DNA from: Campylobacter sp. LR291e
GTDB taxonomy: Bacteria > Campylobacterota > Campylobacteria > Campylobacterales > Campylobacteraceae
Assembly (NCBI RefSeq): GCF_008633915.1
Contig: NZ_VJNV01000035.1
Span: 62,001 to 126,000 of the forward strand
DNA length: 64,000 nt
Reading direction: 5' to 3'
Part shown: piece by piece, positions 24,786 through 34,791 of the stretch
How the letters are laid out: each line of letters begins with the position of its first letter
Position numbering within the stretch: the stretch's first letter is position 1
Notes under the pieces: model-generated
Databases searched by the model: none
Told to the model about the DNA's origin: nothing
Seen by the model: only the letters and a program-made list of their open reading frames with translations
Made by a program: the position numbers and the translations under genes

Positions 24786-25796
24786 ATGAAAAAAGAAGAT
24801 ATTAAAAGTATAGTTATGTGTGCTTATGGCTTTGGTGATTCTATGATATATATGAAAGCCTTATATGCTATTAAAAAACTTTACCCTAATGCAAAATTAA
24901 GCTTATTGTATAGGACTAATTTTAAGGATATAAAATTAGATTTTGTAGATGAGATTGTAAGTTATAAGGGGATAGAAAGTGATAAAGAAGGCGATTTTTA
25001 TGAAAAATTAAAAGAGCTAAATTGTGATATTTTAATTATTCCTAGAAGAAGTACCACATTGCATAAAACCTTAGATAAGATAGCTAAAAGTTTAAATATT
25101 AAAAAAATTATAAGCTTTACAAATCTTTATAATATTTTCAATAAAAATTTCAAAACCCCCTTTCCAAGCATTATAAGAAATAAGCATTTAAGCGAATTTA
25201 TTTTAAGCTTAGTAAGGCAGATTGATAAAAAGCACTTTGATGAAAATATTAAAAATATTGACTTTTCACAGGTTAAAGAACATATATATAAGGATTTTAG
25301 CATAGTTGATAGCTTTTTAAATAGTATTAAATACGATAAAATCATAGGCATTAATTGCTTTTCTTATCATAGCCAAAATGAAGGAGTTAATTTTTTTATA
25401 AGGGATTGGATAAGATTAGCCCAAAATGTAGCCTCTACTCATAAAAATTTTCTTGTTATTTTAATGCATGCAAAATTTGAAAGTATAAATTTTAATATAG
25501 ATGAAAGTGAAAATTTAAGGGTATTTACAAACGATGAGTCTTTTGCTAGTTTAGTTGCAATCTCAAGCAAGTTAGATTATTTTATAAGCATTGATACAGG
25601 TAATGTTCATTTATGTGATATCTTACAAATTCCGAGCTTTATTTTAATAAGACCAAAGGCTACCAGGCATTTTTTAGGGGGAAGTTATAATGGAATTTTT
25701 GATAAAATGGTAGTAAAGCCTGGCTTTCAAAAACATTATAAAAAAACCTTTAGTGCATTTGCAAAAAAGGTTGAAGAAAAATTAAGCACCTTATAA
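24786..25796 (+). CDS. Glycosyltransferase family 9-like (heptosyltransferase-like) protein
   Basis: Probable cytoplasmic GT-B fold enzyme of 336 residues. The N-terminus IVMCAYGFGDSMIYMKALYAIKKLYPNAKL has the GT9 glycine loop and helix. The C-terminal half contains KLDYFISIDTGNVHLCDILQIPSFIL, equivalent to the ADP-heptose-binding T/D-G-x-x-H-A-A region. Acceptor and sugar are unknown. No LOS biosynthesis genes adjoin it. It lies 12 nt after the CDF-like gene, so probably shares its transcript, and is convergent with the gamma-carbonic-anhydrase-like gene (6-nt overlap). Confidence 0.75.
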   Translation: MKKEDIKSIVMCAYGFGDSMIYMKALYAIKKLYPNAKLSLLYRTNFKDIKLDFVDEIVSYKGIESDKEGDFYEKLKELNCDILIIPRRSTTLHKTLDKIAKSLNIKKIISFTNLYNIFNKNFKTPFPSIIRNKHLSEFILSLVRQIDKKHFDENIKNIDFSQVKEHIYKDFSIVDSFLNSIKYDKIIGINCFSYHSQNEGVNFFIRDWIRLAQNVASTHKNFLVILMHAKFESINFNIDESENLRVFTNDESFASLVAISSKLDYFISIDTGNVHLCDILQIPSFILIRPKATRHFLGGSYNGIFDKMVVKPGFQKHYKKTFSAFAKKVEEKLSTL

Positions 25797-26327
25797 AAAA
25801 TCATTCTTAAAACTCACATAGTTTTTAGCTGATTCTTTTAAAAATTCCACTTCTTCTTCTTTTAAGGTGCGAACTAATTTAGCAGGATTGCCAAGTATTA
25901 AAGAACGAGGTGGAAATTTCTTTCCCTTTGTCACAACAGCCCCAGCCCCAACTATGCTATCATCATCAATCAAAGCATCATCCATAACAACTGAATTCAT
26001 ACCAACCAAAACGCGATTTTTAATCACACAAGCATGGATTACGCAATTATGCCCTATGGTTACGTCATCGCCTATTATAGTAGGAAAGCCATTACCTTTT
26101 ATACTACCATCTTCGTTAAATTCCTTATGCCAGACATGGATAGTGCTTAAATCTTGTATATTTGTCCTTTTGCCGATTTTAATGAAATTTACATCCCCTC
26201 TTAAAACGCAGTTAAACCAAACACTACTATCATCACCAATGCTTACATTACCAATAACCTTAGCACCCTTTGCTATAAAAACATTTTTGCCAATTTTAGG
26301 CTTAATTTTTTTAAATTTAATCAACAT
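25791..26327 (-). CDS. Gamma-carbonic anhydrase-like hexapeptide-repeat protein
   Basis: A 178-residue left-handed beta-helix protein of the YrdA/gamma-CA family. Hexapeptide repeats run from IGKNVFIAKGAKVIGNVSIGDD through ILGNPAKLVR. The three zinc-ligand histidines appear to be present: one in STIHVWH and two in IGHNCVIHA (five residues apart). Actual carbonic anhydrase activity is not established for most such bacterial homologues. AAAAGGAG precedes the ATG and a TATACT box lies 20 nt upstream, divergent from pcm. Confidence 0.88.
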   Translation of the reverse strand: MLIKFKKIKPKIGKNVFIAKGAKVIGNVSIGDDSSVWFNCVLRGDVNFIKIGKRTNIQDLSTIHVWHKEFNEDGSIKGNGFPTIIGDDVTIGHNCVIHACVIKNRVLVGMNSVVMDDALIDDDSIVGAGAVVTKGKKFPPRSLILGNPAKLVRTLKEEEVEFLKESAKNYVSFKNDFL

Positions 26328-26347
26328 ATACTCTCCTTTTCAAGGCT

Positions 26348-26353
26348 AGTATA
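26348..26353 (-). promoter_or_regulatory. Predicted -10 box of the gamma-CA-like gene
   Basis: TATACT on the minus strand preceded by TTTTGC, 20 nt upstream of the ATG at 26327. Confidence 0.5.
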
Positions 26354-26386
26354 GCAAAATAAGATTAAAAATTTAATTTTTTTAGT

Positions 26387-26392
26387 TACAAT
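26387..26392 (+). promoter_or_regulatory. Predicted -10 box of pcm
   Basis: TACAAT after a T-tract (TTTTTTTAGT), with AAAGGAG at 26403-26409 and the ATG at 26418. Confidence 0.5.
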
Positions 26393-26417
26393 TAGGCTTT
26401 TTAAAGGAGAATTAATA

Positions 26418-27053
26418 ATGGATGCTTTTGAATATAAACGTTGTAAAAATATGGCAGAAGAAATTTCACAACAAATTTTTATAAACGAAACCCTTTTTAA
26501 CGCCTTTTGCGAGGTACCTCGTGAAATTTTTTCTCCTCTTAAAACACATGCTTATAGACTTGATGCTATGCCACTAGCAAATTCGCAGTGGATTAGCTCG
26601 CCCTTAACGGTTGCAAAAATGACTATGGCATTAGAATTTAAAGATGCCGATAGCGTGCTAGAAATAGGCTGTGGAAGTGGCTATCAAGCAGCCATTTTAA
26701 GCAAGGTTATAAGACGAGTTTTCAGCATTGAAAGGATAGAAAAACTTGCAAAAACAGCAGCACAAACCTTTAGGGATTTAGGCTATAGCAACATAAATGT
26801 ACGCTTTGATGATGGACAAAATGGTTGGAAAAATTATGCCCCTTATGATAGAATTTTATTTTCAGCTTATACAAAACAAATACCTGAAATTTTACTTGAT
26901 CAATTAAGCGATAGAGGAATTTTAGTAGCCCCAATCTTGCACGATAACAGACAATTTATAACTCGCCTAACAAAAAATGGTACCTCTTTACAAAGAGAAA
27001 TTTTAGAAGAATGCTTATTTGTGCCCGTGCTTGATGGCAAGGAAAGTTTTTAA
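26418..27053 (+). CDS. pcm: Protein-L-isoaspartate O-methyltransferase
   Basis: Repairs isoaspartyl damage in aged proteins using AdoMet. The 211 residues include the PIMT pre-motif PREIFSP, the AdoMet loop VLEIGCGSGYQAAILSK, the FSIER acidic turn and DDGQNGW, followed by the PYDRILFSA strand. It is divergent from the gamma-CA-like gene. Its stop lies 11 nt before the promoter of the zinc-uptake operon. Confidence 0.95.
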   Translation: MDAFEYKRCKNMAEEISQQIFINETLFNAFCEVPREIFSPLKTHAYRLDAMPLANSQWISSPLTVAKMTMALEFKDADSVLEIGCGSGYQAAILSKVIRRVFSIERIEKLAKTAAQTFRDLGYSNINVRFDDGQNGWKNYAPYDRILFSAYTKQIPEILLDQLSDRGILVAPILHDNRQFITRLTKNGTSLQREILEECLFVPVLDGKESF

Positions 27054-27063
27054 TTTATTATGT

Positions 27064-27069
27064 TATAAT
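27064..27069 (+). promoter_or_regulatory. Predicted -10 box of the znuACB operon
   Basis: TGTTATAAT contains a perfect TATAAT with an extended TG, placing the start near 27076 and leaving AAGGA (27087-27091) in a short leader. I did not recognise a Zur/Fur-type operator. Confidence 0.65.
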
Positions 27070-27097
27070 CTTTGCTATTTTTTTACAAGGAATGACC

Positions 27098-27955
27098 ATG
27101 AAAAAACTTCTCTTTTTACTACTTTCTTTTCTTTTTGTATACGCAAAACCTACCATTAGCGTAAGCATTGAACCACAAGCCTTTTTAGTGCAAAAAATCG
27201 CCAAAGATAGTGTAAATATCAATGTGATAATCCCTAAAAATATAGACGAACACAGCTTTGAATTTAAACCAAGCAATATTAAAACCCTAGAACAAAGCGA
27301 TATTTATTTTACTATAGACTTAGAATTTGAAAGAGTATTTTTAGATAAATTTAAGGATAATTTTAAAAATTTACTTATAGTTGATATGCAAGAAAATATC
27401 TCTTTAATGTCAAGCAAACACGAGAGACATGAGCATAAAGCACATAGCGACCATAAAGACCACGAAAATTTAGATATTCATACCTGGCTTGACCCTATTT
27501 TACTTAAAATTCAAGCTACAAATATAAGCAAGGCACTAAGCAATAAATATCCACAAAATGCTAAAATGTATGAAGAAAATTTAAACAGCCTTGTAAAAGA
27601 ACTTGATGAGTTAAATTCTAAGATAAAAACACTTTTAACAGGCATTAAATCAAATAAATTTATAGTTTATCATCCAAGTTGGGGCTATTTTGCAAAAAGA
27701 TATAATTTAGAACAAATTCCTGTTGAAATAGAGGGTAAAGAACCAAAACCAAGGGATTTACAAAGATTAATCAATATAGCAAAAAATGAAAATATAAAGA
27801 TTATTTTTATGCAACCTGGCTTTTCACAAAATGCAGCACAAAATATAGCTAAAGAATGTGGCGCGAAAATTCTTTATATTAATCATTTATCTTATGATTT
27901 AGAAAAGGAGCTTTTAAGTTTAGCAACACATTTAGCTAATAGCTTGAAAGAATAA
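27098..27955 (+). CDS. znuA: Zinc ABC transporter, periplasmic binding protein
   Basis: Cluster A-I solute-binding protein for high-affinity zinc uptake. The signal peptide KKLLFLLLSFLFVYA is followed by VSIEPQAFLVQKI, the ENIDEHSFEF ligand region (His in DEHSFE), a His/Asp-rich loop near residues 108-128 (HERHEHKAHSDHKDHENLD), DIHTWLDP, and VYHPSWGYFA. The histidine-rich loop is typical of zinc rather than manganese proteins. Two ATGs occur. The first (27092) abuts AAGGA, so the second (27098), with 6-nt spacing, is chosen, giving 285 residues. Confidence 0.93.
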   Translation: MKKLLFLLLSFLFVYAKPTISVSIEPQAFLVQKIAKDSVNINVIIPKNIDEHSFEFKPSNIKTLEQSDIYFTIDLEFERVFLDKFKDNFKNLLIVDMQENISLMSSKHERHEHKAHSDHKDHENLDIHTWLDPILLKIQATNISKALSNKYPQNAKMYEENLNSLVKELDELNSKIKTLLTGIKSNKFIVYHPSWGYFAKRYNLEQIPVEIEGKEPKPRDLQRLINIAKNENIKIIFMQPGFSQNAAQNIAKECGAKILYINHLSYDLEKELLSLATHLANSLKE

Positions 27956-27957
27956 AA

Positions 27958-28821
27958 GTGTTATTTTTTGAACTTTCAAATTTAAGTTATGCTTATGATA
28001 ATGAAGAAATTTTAAAAAATGTAAATTTAAGCTATGATAGCAAAGATTTTATGGCTATCATAGGACCAAACGGGGCAGGTAAATCAACGCTTTTAAAGCT
28101 TATTCTTGGTTTACTTGATGATAAAAAAAGTATTAAATTTAATAAGCTTAAAAGAAGTGAGATAGGATATGTACCTCAACATACTATAGCTAATGAAAAT
28201 TTCCCTGCTCGTGTTATTGATATAGTTTTAATGGGGCTTTTAGGGAAAAAAATTTTTGGCTTTTATACTAAAAAAGATAAAGAAAAGGCTAAAGATGTCC
28301 TTAAAAAAGTAAATTTAGAAAATTTTTGGGATAAAAGAATAAACACCTTAAGTGGAGGTCAAAAACAAAGGGTTTTTATAGCAAGGGCCTTGGTTGATGA
28401 GTGCAAGATGCTTATTTTAGACGAACCTACTGCTAGCGTAGATAGCAAATCAGCCTTGCAAATTTTTGAACTATTAAACGACTTACACACAAAAGGAATA
28501 GGCATTTTAATAGTATGCCATGATATAAATTTTGTCCTTGCCTATAGCGATAAGGTAGCTTATTTAAACAAAGAATTATTTTTGCATTCTAATACAAAGG
28601 CAAGTGATAAAAATGTATTTTTAAAGCATTTGTATGAAAATCACTCACATTTTTGCGATGTTGAGATGAGTTTACATAATTGTCTATGCGATGATTTAGG
28701 CTGTAAGGATAAAAAAATTTGCGAAAAGGAATTTCAAAAAAGAACTATTTTAAAAAGTAAAATTTTTAAACCTATAGTTACAAATTTACACAATTTTAGA
28801 GAACAAAATGGAAATTCTTAG
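27958..28821 (+). CDS. znuC: Zinc ABC transporter ATPase with Cys/His-rich tail
   Basis: ATPase subunit driving zinc import. Walker A GPNGAGKST (near residue 40), Q-loop VPQH, signature LSGGQKQRVFIARAL, Walker B MLILDEPTASVD and switch VCHD are all present. Residues about 227-287 form an extension beyond the usual ABC domain with Cys233, 242, 244, 249 and 255 and nearby His (HSHFC, LHNCLC), possibly a metal-binding regulatory tail. It uses a GTG start 2 nt after znuA and overlaps znuB by 14 nt. Confidence 0.93.
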   Translation: MLFFELSNLSYAYDNEEILKNVNLSYDSKDFMAIIGPNGAGKSTLLKLILGLLDDKKSIKFNKLKRSEIGYVPQHTIANENFPARVIDIVLMGLLGKKIFGFYTKKDKEKAKDVLKKVNLENFWDKRINTLSGGQKQRVFIARALVDECKMLILDEPTASVDSKSALQIFELLNDLHTKGIGILIVCHDINFVLAYSDKVAYLNKELFLHSNTKASDKNVFLKHLYENHSHFCDVEMSLHNCLCDDLGCKDKKICEKEFQKRTILKSKIFKPIVTNLHNFREQNGNS

Positions 28822-29611
28822 CTTTACCTTTTTTCAAAATGCAATAATTGCTGCTATTTTAGTCAGTGTAGCCTGTGGCATTATGGGCGTTTTGATTATG
28901 ATTAATCGCCTTTTTTCAATGGCTGGAGGTATAACGCATGGAAGTTTTGGAGGCATTGGCATAGCCCTTTATTTTTCCTTGCCATTAATGCTAAGCGTTA
29001 GTGCTTTTACCCTTTTTTTAGCCTTTATACTAGCCTTTTTGTCCCTTCGTTTTGAAAATAGAAGCGATAGTTTTATAGCTGTTATTTGGGCGTTTGGAAT
29101 GGCTATTGGAATTTTGCTGATTGATTTAAGCCCTGGTTATAATGCTGATTTAATGGCTTATTTATTTGGCAATATCTTAGCCGTTTCAAGTGCTGATTTA
29201 TGGCTAATGTTTGGGGTTGATAGCTTAATTATCCTATGTTTAGTATGCTTTTTTAGACAATTTGAAGCCCTTAGCTTTGATAGGGAATTTGCAAGTTTAA
29301 AAGGAGTAAAGACAACTTTTTTTTATTATCTATTAATTGCTATGCTTTCTTTTTGTATAGTAATTTGTATAAGATTAGTTGGCATTGTACTAGTAATAGC
29401 ACTGCTTAGTATTCCAAGCTTTATAGCTGAAAATCTTGCAAAAAAACTAGGCTTAGTGATGATTTTAGCCTCTTTTCTTAGTGCTATTTTTTGCATTTTA
29501 GGCTTATTTTTAAGCTATTATTTAAATTTAGCAAGTGGGGCAAGCATTATAATAATTGCTTGTATTGGCTTTTTTATCAATATAATATTTAAATTTTTCA
29601 AAGAAAATTAA
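28808..29611 (+). CDS. znuB: Zinc ABC transporter permease
   Basis: Membrane subunit of the zinc importer, 267 residues with about eight hydrophobic helices. GGITHGSFGGIGIAL near residue 40 is the conserved ABC-3 family motif, and LVIALLSIPSFIAENL the coupling-helix region. It starts inside znuC. A pseudogene follows 9 nt later on the same strand. Confidence 0.94.
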   Translation: MEILSFTFFQNAIIAAILVSVACGIMGVLIMINRLFSMAGGITHGSFGGIGIALYFSLPLMLSVSAFTLFLAFILAFLSLRFENRSDSFIAVIWAFGMAIGILLIDLSPGYNADLMAYLFGNILAVSSADLWLMFGVDSLIILCLVCFFRQFEALSFDREFASLKGVKTTFFYYLLIAMLSFCIVICIRLVGIVLVIALLSIPSFIAENLAKKLGLVMILASFLSAIFCILGLFLSYYLNLASGASIIIIACIGFFINIIFKFFKEN

Positions 29612-29620
29612 GGAGATTTA

Positions 29621-31165
29621 ATGAAAGAAAATGTATTACTATTTGGAGATTGTTATCTTATGGCTAAAAATAGCTTTTTTGACGGCTTTCAAGGTGAACT
29701 AACGAGGAGGGGTTGAGTGTATAAACGAAAGCCTTGAAGGAGCAATGGCTTTATACAAACTCATAAAAAATAAAGAAAATATCAAAAATACAAAACTTAT
29801 AATAGTTGCTAGTAATATAAATGATATATCTCATCATATCAACCTTTACGAACAATTATCCTTAGAAAAGATAAACAGTTATTTGTACTGGCTTTATGAA
29901 AGCTTGTATCTTACGCAACAAAAGGTTGTTGTTTAAATCTATCCTTGTGACAAATATAAAAATGCGAATGTGATAGCAAATTTACATAGATTTTATGCCT
30001 TGAAATTTGGCTTTAATGTGCTTGATCTGCAAAGGTATTATCAAAAATTTGATTTAAGCAAATTGTGTAATATGCTAGATACTTGGCACCACTTTAACAC
30101 TATTTCAAGAAATATTGGAAAGCAAGTAGCCTTAAATATAGATAATTTTTACGCACCAAAGCCCTTAAAAGAAAATTTAAAAAATTCTAAATTTATCATA
30201 GTTAAGCCAAATGAAATGAACTTAATAAAAGGGAGTTTAGAAGAACTTCATAAAAGTAATTCTATCTTTAATGAGATAACCTTTAGGATAGATAAAAATA
30301 CCCTATTAAAATTTAATGAAAAATACAAGGGCTATAAACTTATAGGCATTCGTACTTGGAATGATGCAACGAAGTGGCAAGAAGAATTTGAACCAAAAAT
30401 AAATCCTACAAAGTGCTTTTCTAGTATATTATTTAAAAATAAAACAAAAAATTTTAGCAAAGAATTTAAATTTAATAACGCCTTTATCAATGTTTGCAAT
30501 GAATTTATTATAGATGATGAAAACTTTGTGAGTTTAAATGAGAGTGATGAATTTAGCGAGTATGCTCATAATTGTCATAGCTGGGATAAAAACTCAAAAA
30601 GGCTGAGTGTTTGTGATATAGTAGTCTTTTTGCTGGTAAAAGATGAAAAGAAAGCCCCTGAAATTGATTTTGAAAAGTTAAATGATTATAATATTTTAAT
30701 AGATGAAAAATATAATTTTAATCATATCTTGCCTGATATTAAGGCATATTCTGATTTAATAAACGAGTACGAACAAAGAATAGTACCACGATTTACAAGG
30801 CCTTTAAACATAAAAATCGATACTTTAAACAAAGAAATTTTAGCTACAACTAGGGTTAAAAATCATCTTGCTTATAAGATGGCAAAAGCTTAGCTAACAA
30901 CTCAAAATCCTTAATGGGTTATATGATACTACCCATAGAATTATATTTTATAAACAAATTTCACAAAGAAAATTTAAAAGATTCAAAGCCAAATTTAAAG
31001 CCATTAAACCAGTATTGTGATTACAAAGAAGCCTTAAAGATACAAAATTATTTTTCCTATAAACTTGGACTTGCTTGGTGTAAGGCTTATAAAAACTGGT
31101 ATAAGGGTGGCTTTATTAAATTTTATTTTGAGTATAGAAAGCTTAAAAAGGAATTAGGTCGCTAA
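29621..31165 (+). pseudogene. Multiply disrupted gene with SGNH-like start and YKLG-type C-terminal tail
   Basis: One ancestral reading frame of about 514 codons, broken three times. It starts at an ATG after AAGGAG (MKENVLLFGDCYLMAKNSFF...). An extra G at the GGGG at 29709-29712 shifts the frame (stop TGA 29714) into the frame continuing ECINESLEGAMALYKL. An in-frame TAA at 29934-29936 interrupts VVV*IYPCDKYKNAN. A missing base near 30891 (stop TAG) shifts it back, after which ANNSKSLMGYMILP continues to 31165. The two indels compensate. The LLFGDC start resembles SGNH hydrolase block I. The tail SYKLGLAWCKAYKNWYKGG resembles C-terminal tails I associate with Campylobacter surface-carbohydrate proteins (recollection, not searched). 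Original function unknown. Confidence 0.85.
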
Positions 31166-32023
31166 TAGGACTAAGGATAGGGCCATTATAGCCATGCCCA
31201 TTAACAAGCCATAAAGGCTATCGTGTGCCCTATCATAAGTCTTTGCTGCTGGTAAAAGTTCATCTAATGATATAAAAACCATAATCCCAGCTACAAAGGC
31301 AAAGCAAATAGCCAAAGTTAGTTCGTTTATAAAGGGTAGTAAAATCAAAGCCCCAACAAGAGCACCTAAAGGCTCAGCAAAGCCTGAAAGCACAGAATAA
31401 ACAAAGGCCTTTTTTTTATCATTTGTAGCATGATAAATAGGCAAAGAAACGGCAAGTCCTTCGGGTATATTATGTATAGCAACGGCTATTGCAATGGCAA
31501 CGCCAAGGGTTAAATTTTCAAGGCTTGACATAAAGGTAGCAAAGCCTTCTGGAAAATTATGTATAGCAATGGCTAGGGCTGTAAAAATTCCCGTTCTTTT
31601 TAGGGTATGGACATTTATTGGCTTGATTCCTGGGTGATATTTAGGCGTTTTTTTAGGATTTTTAGGCAAGGGACAAATTTTAAGTTCGCTAAAATCATCC
31701 TTTGGAATGTGAGGGTTAACATCTTCTGGTATTAATTTATCAATAATTAAGGCAAATAAAATTCCACCAAAAAAGCAGAGCAAGGCTAAAAGCTCGCCCC
31801 ATTGAGAATTAAAATAAGTAGAAAAATCTTTCAACGCACTTGGCAACATCTCCATAAAGGCTATATATATCATAACCCCTGCTGAACAACCAAGCCCAAG
31901 AGATAAAATTCTTAAATCATCTTTTTTTGAAAAAAAGGCTAAAATCGCACCTATTGAGGTAGAAAAACCTGCAAAAAGGGTTAAAATCATAGCTATGATG
32001 ATTTGTTCCAGGCTAAAATTCAC
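31154..32023 (-). CDS. zupT: ZIP-family zinc/divalent metal transporter
   Basis: Inner-membrane ZIP permease of 289 residues and eight helices. The metal-binding helices are visible as AIHNFPEGFATFMSSL and AIAVAIHNIPEGLAVSLPI, with FAEPLGA in the next helix; a hydrophilic loop with HPKD-type residues precedes them. It takes up zinc and possibly iron or manganese. Its 3' end overlaps the end of the pseudogene, so this locus has two zinc-uptake systems flanking a dead gene. It begins immediately after the motE-like gene on the same strand. Confidence 0.93.
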   Translation of the reverse strand: MNFSLEQIIIAMILTLFAGFSTSIGAILAFFSKKDDLRILSLGLGCSAGVMIYIAFMEMLPSALKDFSTYFNSQWGELLALLCFFGGILFALIIDKLIPEDVNPHIPKDDFSELKICPLPKNPKKTPKYHPGIKPINVHTLKRTGIFTALAIAIHNFPEGFATFMSSLENLTLGVAIAIAVAIHNIPEGLAVSLPIYHATNDKKKAFVYSVLSGFAEPLGALVGALILLPFINELTLAICFAFVAGIMVFISLDELLPAAKTYDRAHDSLYGLLMGMAIMALSLVLLAT

Positions 32024-32531
32024 TTATTCCCTTGTAGCATTGCTATCTAAATTTTTTAGCAATAAAGTAAGTTCGCTAGCCTTTTGAGGCTCCATTTTTG
32101 AAAGTATGCCTGAAACCTTTCTAGTTTCTAGTGAAAGCATTATTTTACTGGCCTCGTCCGTATCCATTGTAGATAATACATTTGCCACGGCACTATCTTT
32201 CATTTGTGAGTAAATTTCTTTTATCCTGCCATCTGTTTTTTCATTTATAGAATCTTGAAGTTTTTTGGTTTGAGCTAACAAGGCCTCGTTTTCTTTTTTT
32301 AAATTTTCAATCCTTTTTAATGTAGCATTTACCTCGCTTTCTTTTTCAATTAAGGCTTGTAATTTTTGATTATGTAAAATTTCAAAAGAAGCCTTATAAG
32401 CTTCTAAGGACTGCCTAGCCTCGTCAAATTCCCTTGTTTGAAGTTCTATTTGTTCTTTTCTTGCCTCAAAATATTTAGCACAATCAACGCCTTCTTGTGC
32501 TACACTCAAACAAAGCAAAATAGCACATAAA

Positions 32532-32548
<17 letters not shown>
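32024..32548 (-). CDS. MotE-like periplasmic chaperone, predicted glycoprotein (Cj1496c-type)
   Basis: The 174 residues comprise a signal peptide (1-17), a long coiled coil (about 28-120) and a C-terminal MgtE-N-like helical domain (DEASKIMLSLETRKVSGIL, PQKASELTLLL). This architecture matches MotE chaperones of the flagellar stator protein MotB and C. jejuni Cj1496c. Two N-glycosylation sequons are present: E-V-N-A-T at Asn74 and D-S-N-A-T at Asn170, which match in position the glycosylated sites I recall for Cj1496c. It overlaps the fliJ-like gene by 17 nt, in the order purA-fliJ-motE. Confidence 0.85.
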
Positions 32549-34234
<1,686 letters not shown>

Positions 34235-34249
34235 TTAAACAATGCAAAT

Positions 34250-34255
34250 ATTATA
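34250..34255 (-). promoter_or_regulatory. Predicted -10 box of purA-fliJ-motE
   Basis: TATAAT on the minus strand after TTTTAGGT, in the 63-bp gap between pgpA and purA. Confidence 0.6.
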
Positions 34256-34282
34256 ACCTAAAATAAGCAAATTTATCCAAAT

Positions 34283-34783
34283 TTAAAAAATATCTTTTAA
34301 ATTTAAATCCCATAAAAGCAAGTCAAATTTAAGCAAAAATCCATAAATTACAGCCGTTAAAAGCCCGGCAAATAAACCTGCTAACATATCATCTAACATA
34401 ACGCCAAGCCCACCTTTTACACCTTTGTCAACCCTGCCTATGATTGAGGGCTTAGTAATATCAAAAAGGCGAAAAAATACAAAGGCTAGAATAAAATTTA
34501 ATATAGAATTACTAGTACTTGCTGCTATGCTACAAGCTAAGAAAACTCCAGCTACCTCATCAATTACTATATGCTTATCATCGTGCTTTTTTGTTTTTTT
34601 TTCATAATCATCTATGATTTTAATAGAAACAACAAAGATAAGAATAGAAAGTAAAAATAAGGTTTGAATTCCTAAATATTTTAAAATAAAAAAAGCAGGT
34701 ATTAATGCTACAATTGTCCCAAAGGTACCCGGGGCAAAATTAATAGCCCCAGAATAAAAAAAGGTTAAAAATAATCTTTGCAT
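34283..34783 (-). CDS. pgpA: Phosphatidylglycerophosphatase A
   Basis: Dephosphorylates phosphatidylglycerophosphate to phosphatidylglycerol in the inner membrane. The 166 residues carry the PgpA motifs FAPGTFGT near the N-terminus, DDKHIVIDEVAGVF with its acidic metal-binding residues, FFRLFDITKP and GGLGVMLDDMLAGL. It is the last gene of the ispDF operon, starting 8 nt after the sulfurylase-like gene. Confidence 0.93.
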   Translation of the reverse strand: MQRLFLTFFYSGAINFAPGTFGTIVALIPAFFILKYLGIQTLFLLSILIFVVSIKIIDDYEKKTKKHDDKHIVIDEVAGVFLACSIAASTSNSILNFILAFVFFRLFDITKPSIIGRVDKGVKGGLGVMLDDMLAGLFAGLLTAVIYGFLLKFDLLLWDLNLKDIF

Positions 34784-34791
34784 AATCTTTC

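Noticed and set aside
25867-26349. Long plus-strand open frame of 160 codons opposite the gamma-CA-like gene
   Set aside because: It is a shadow of the hexapeptide-repeat gene on the other strand, has no ribosome binding site and its product is low-complexity Pro/Ser/Thr-rich.
29705-29716. Poly-G contingency (phase-variation) tract in the pseudogene
   Set aside because: Only four Gs are present, far shorter than Campylobacter hypervariable tracts, and two further lesions exist. No G-tract of eight or more was noticed in the window.
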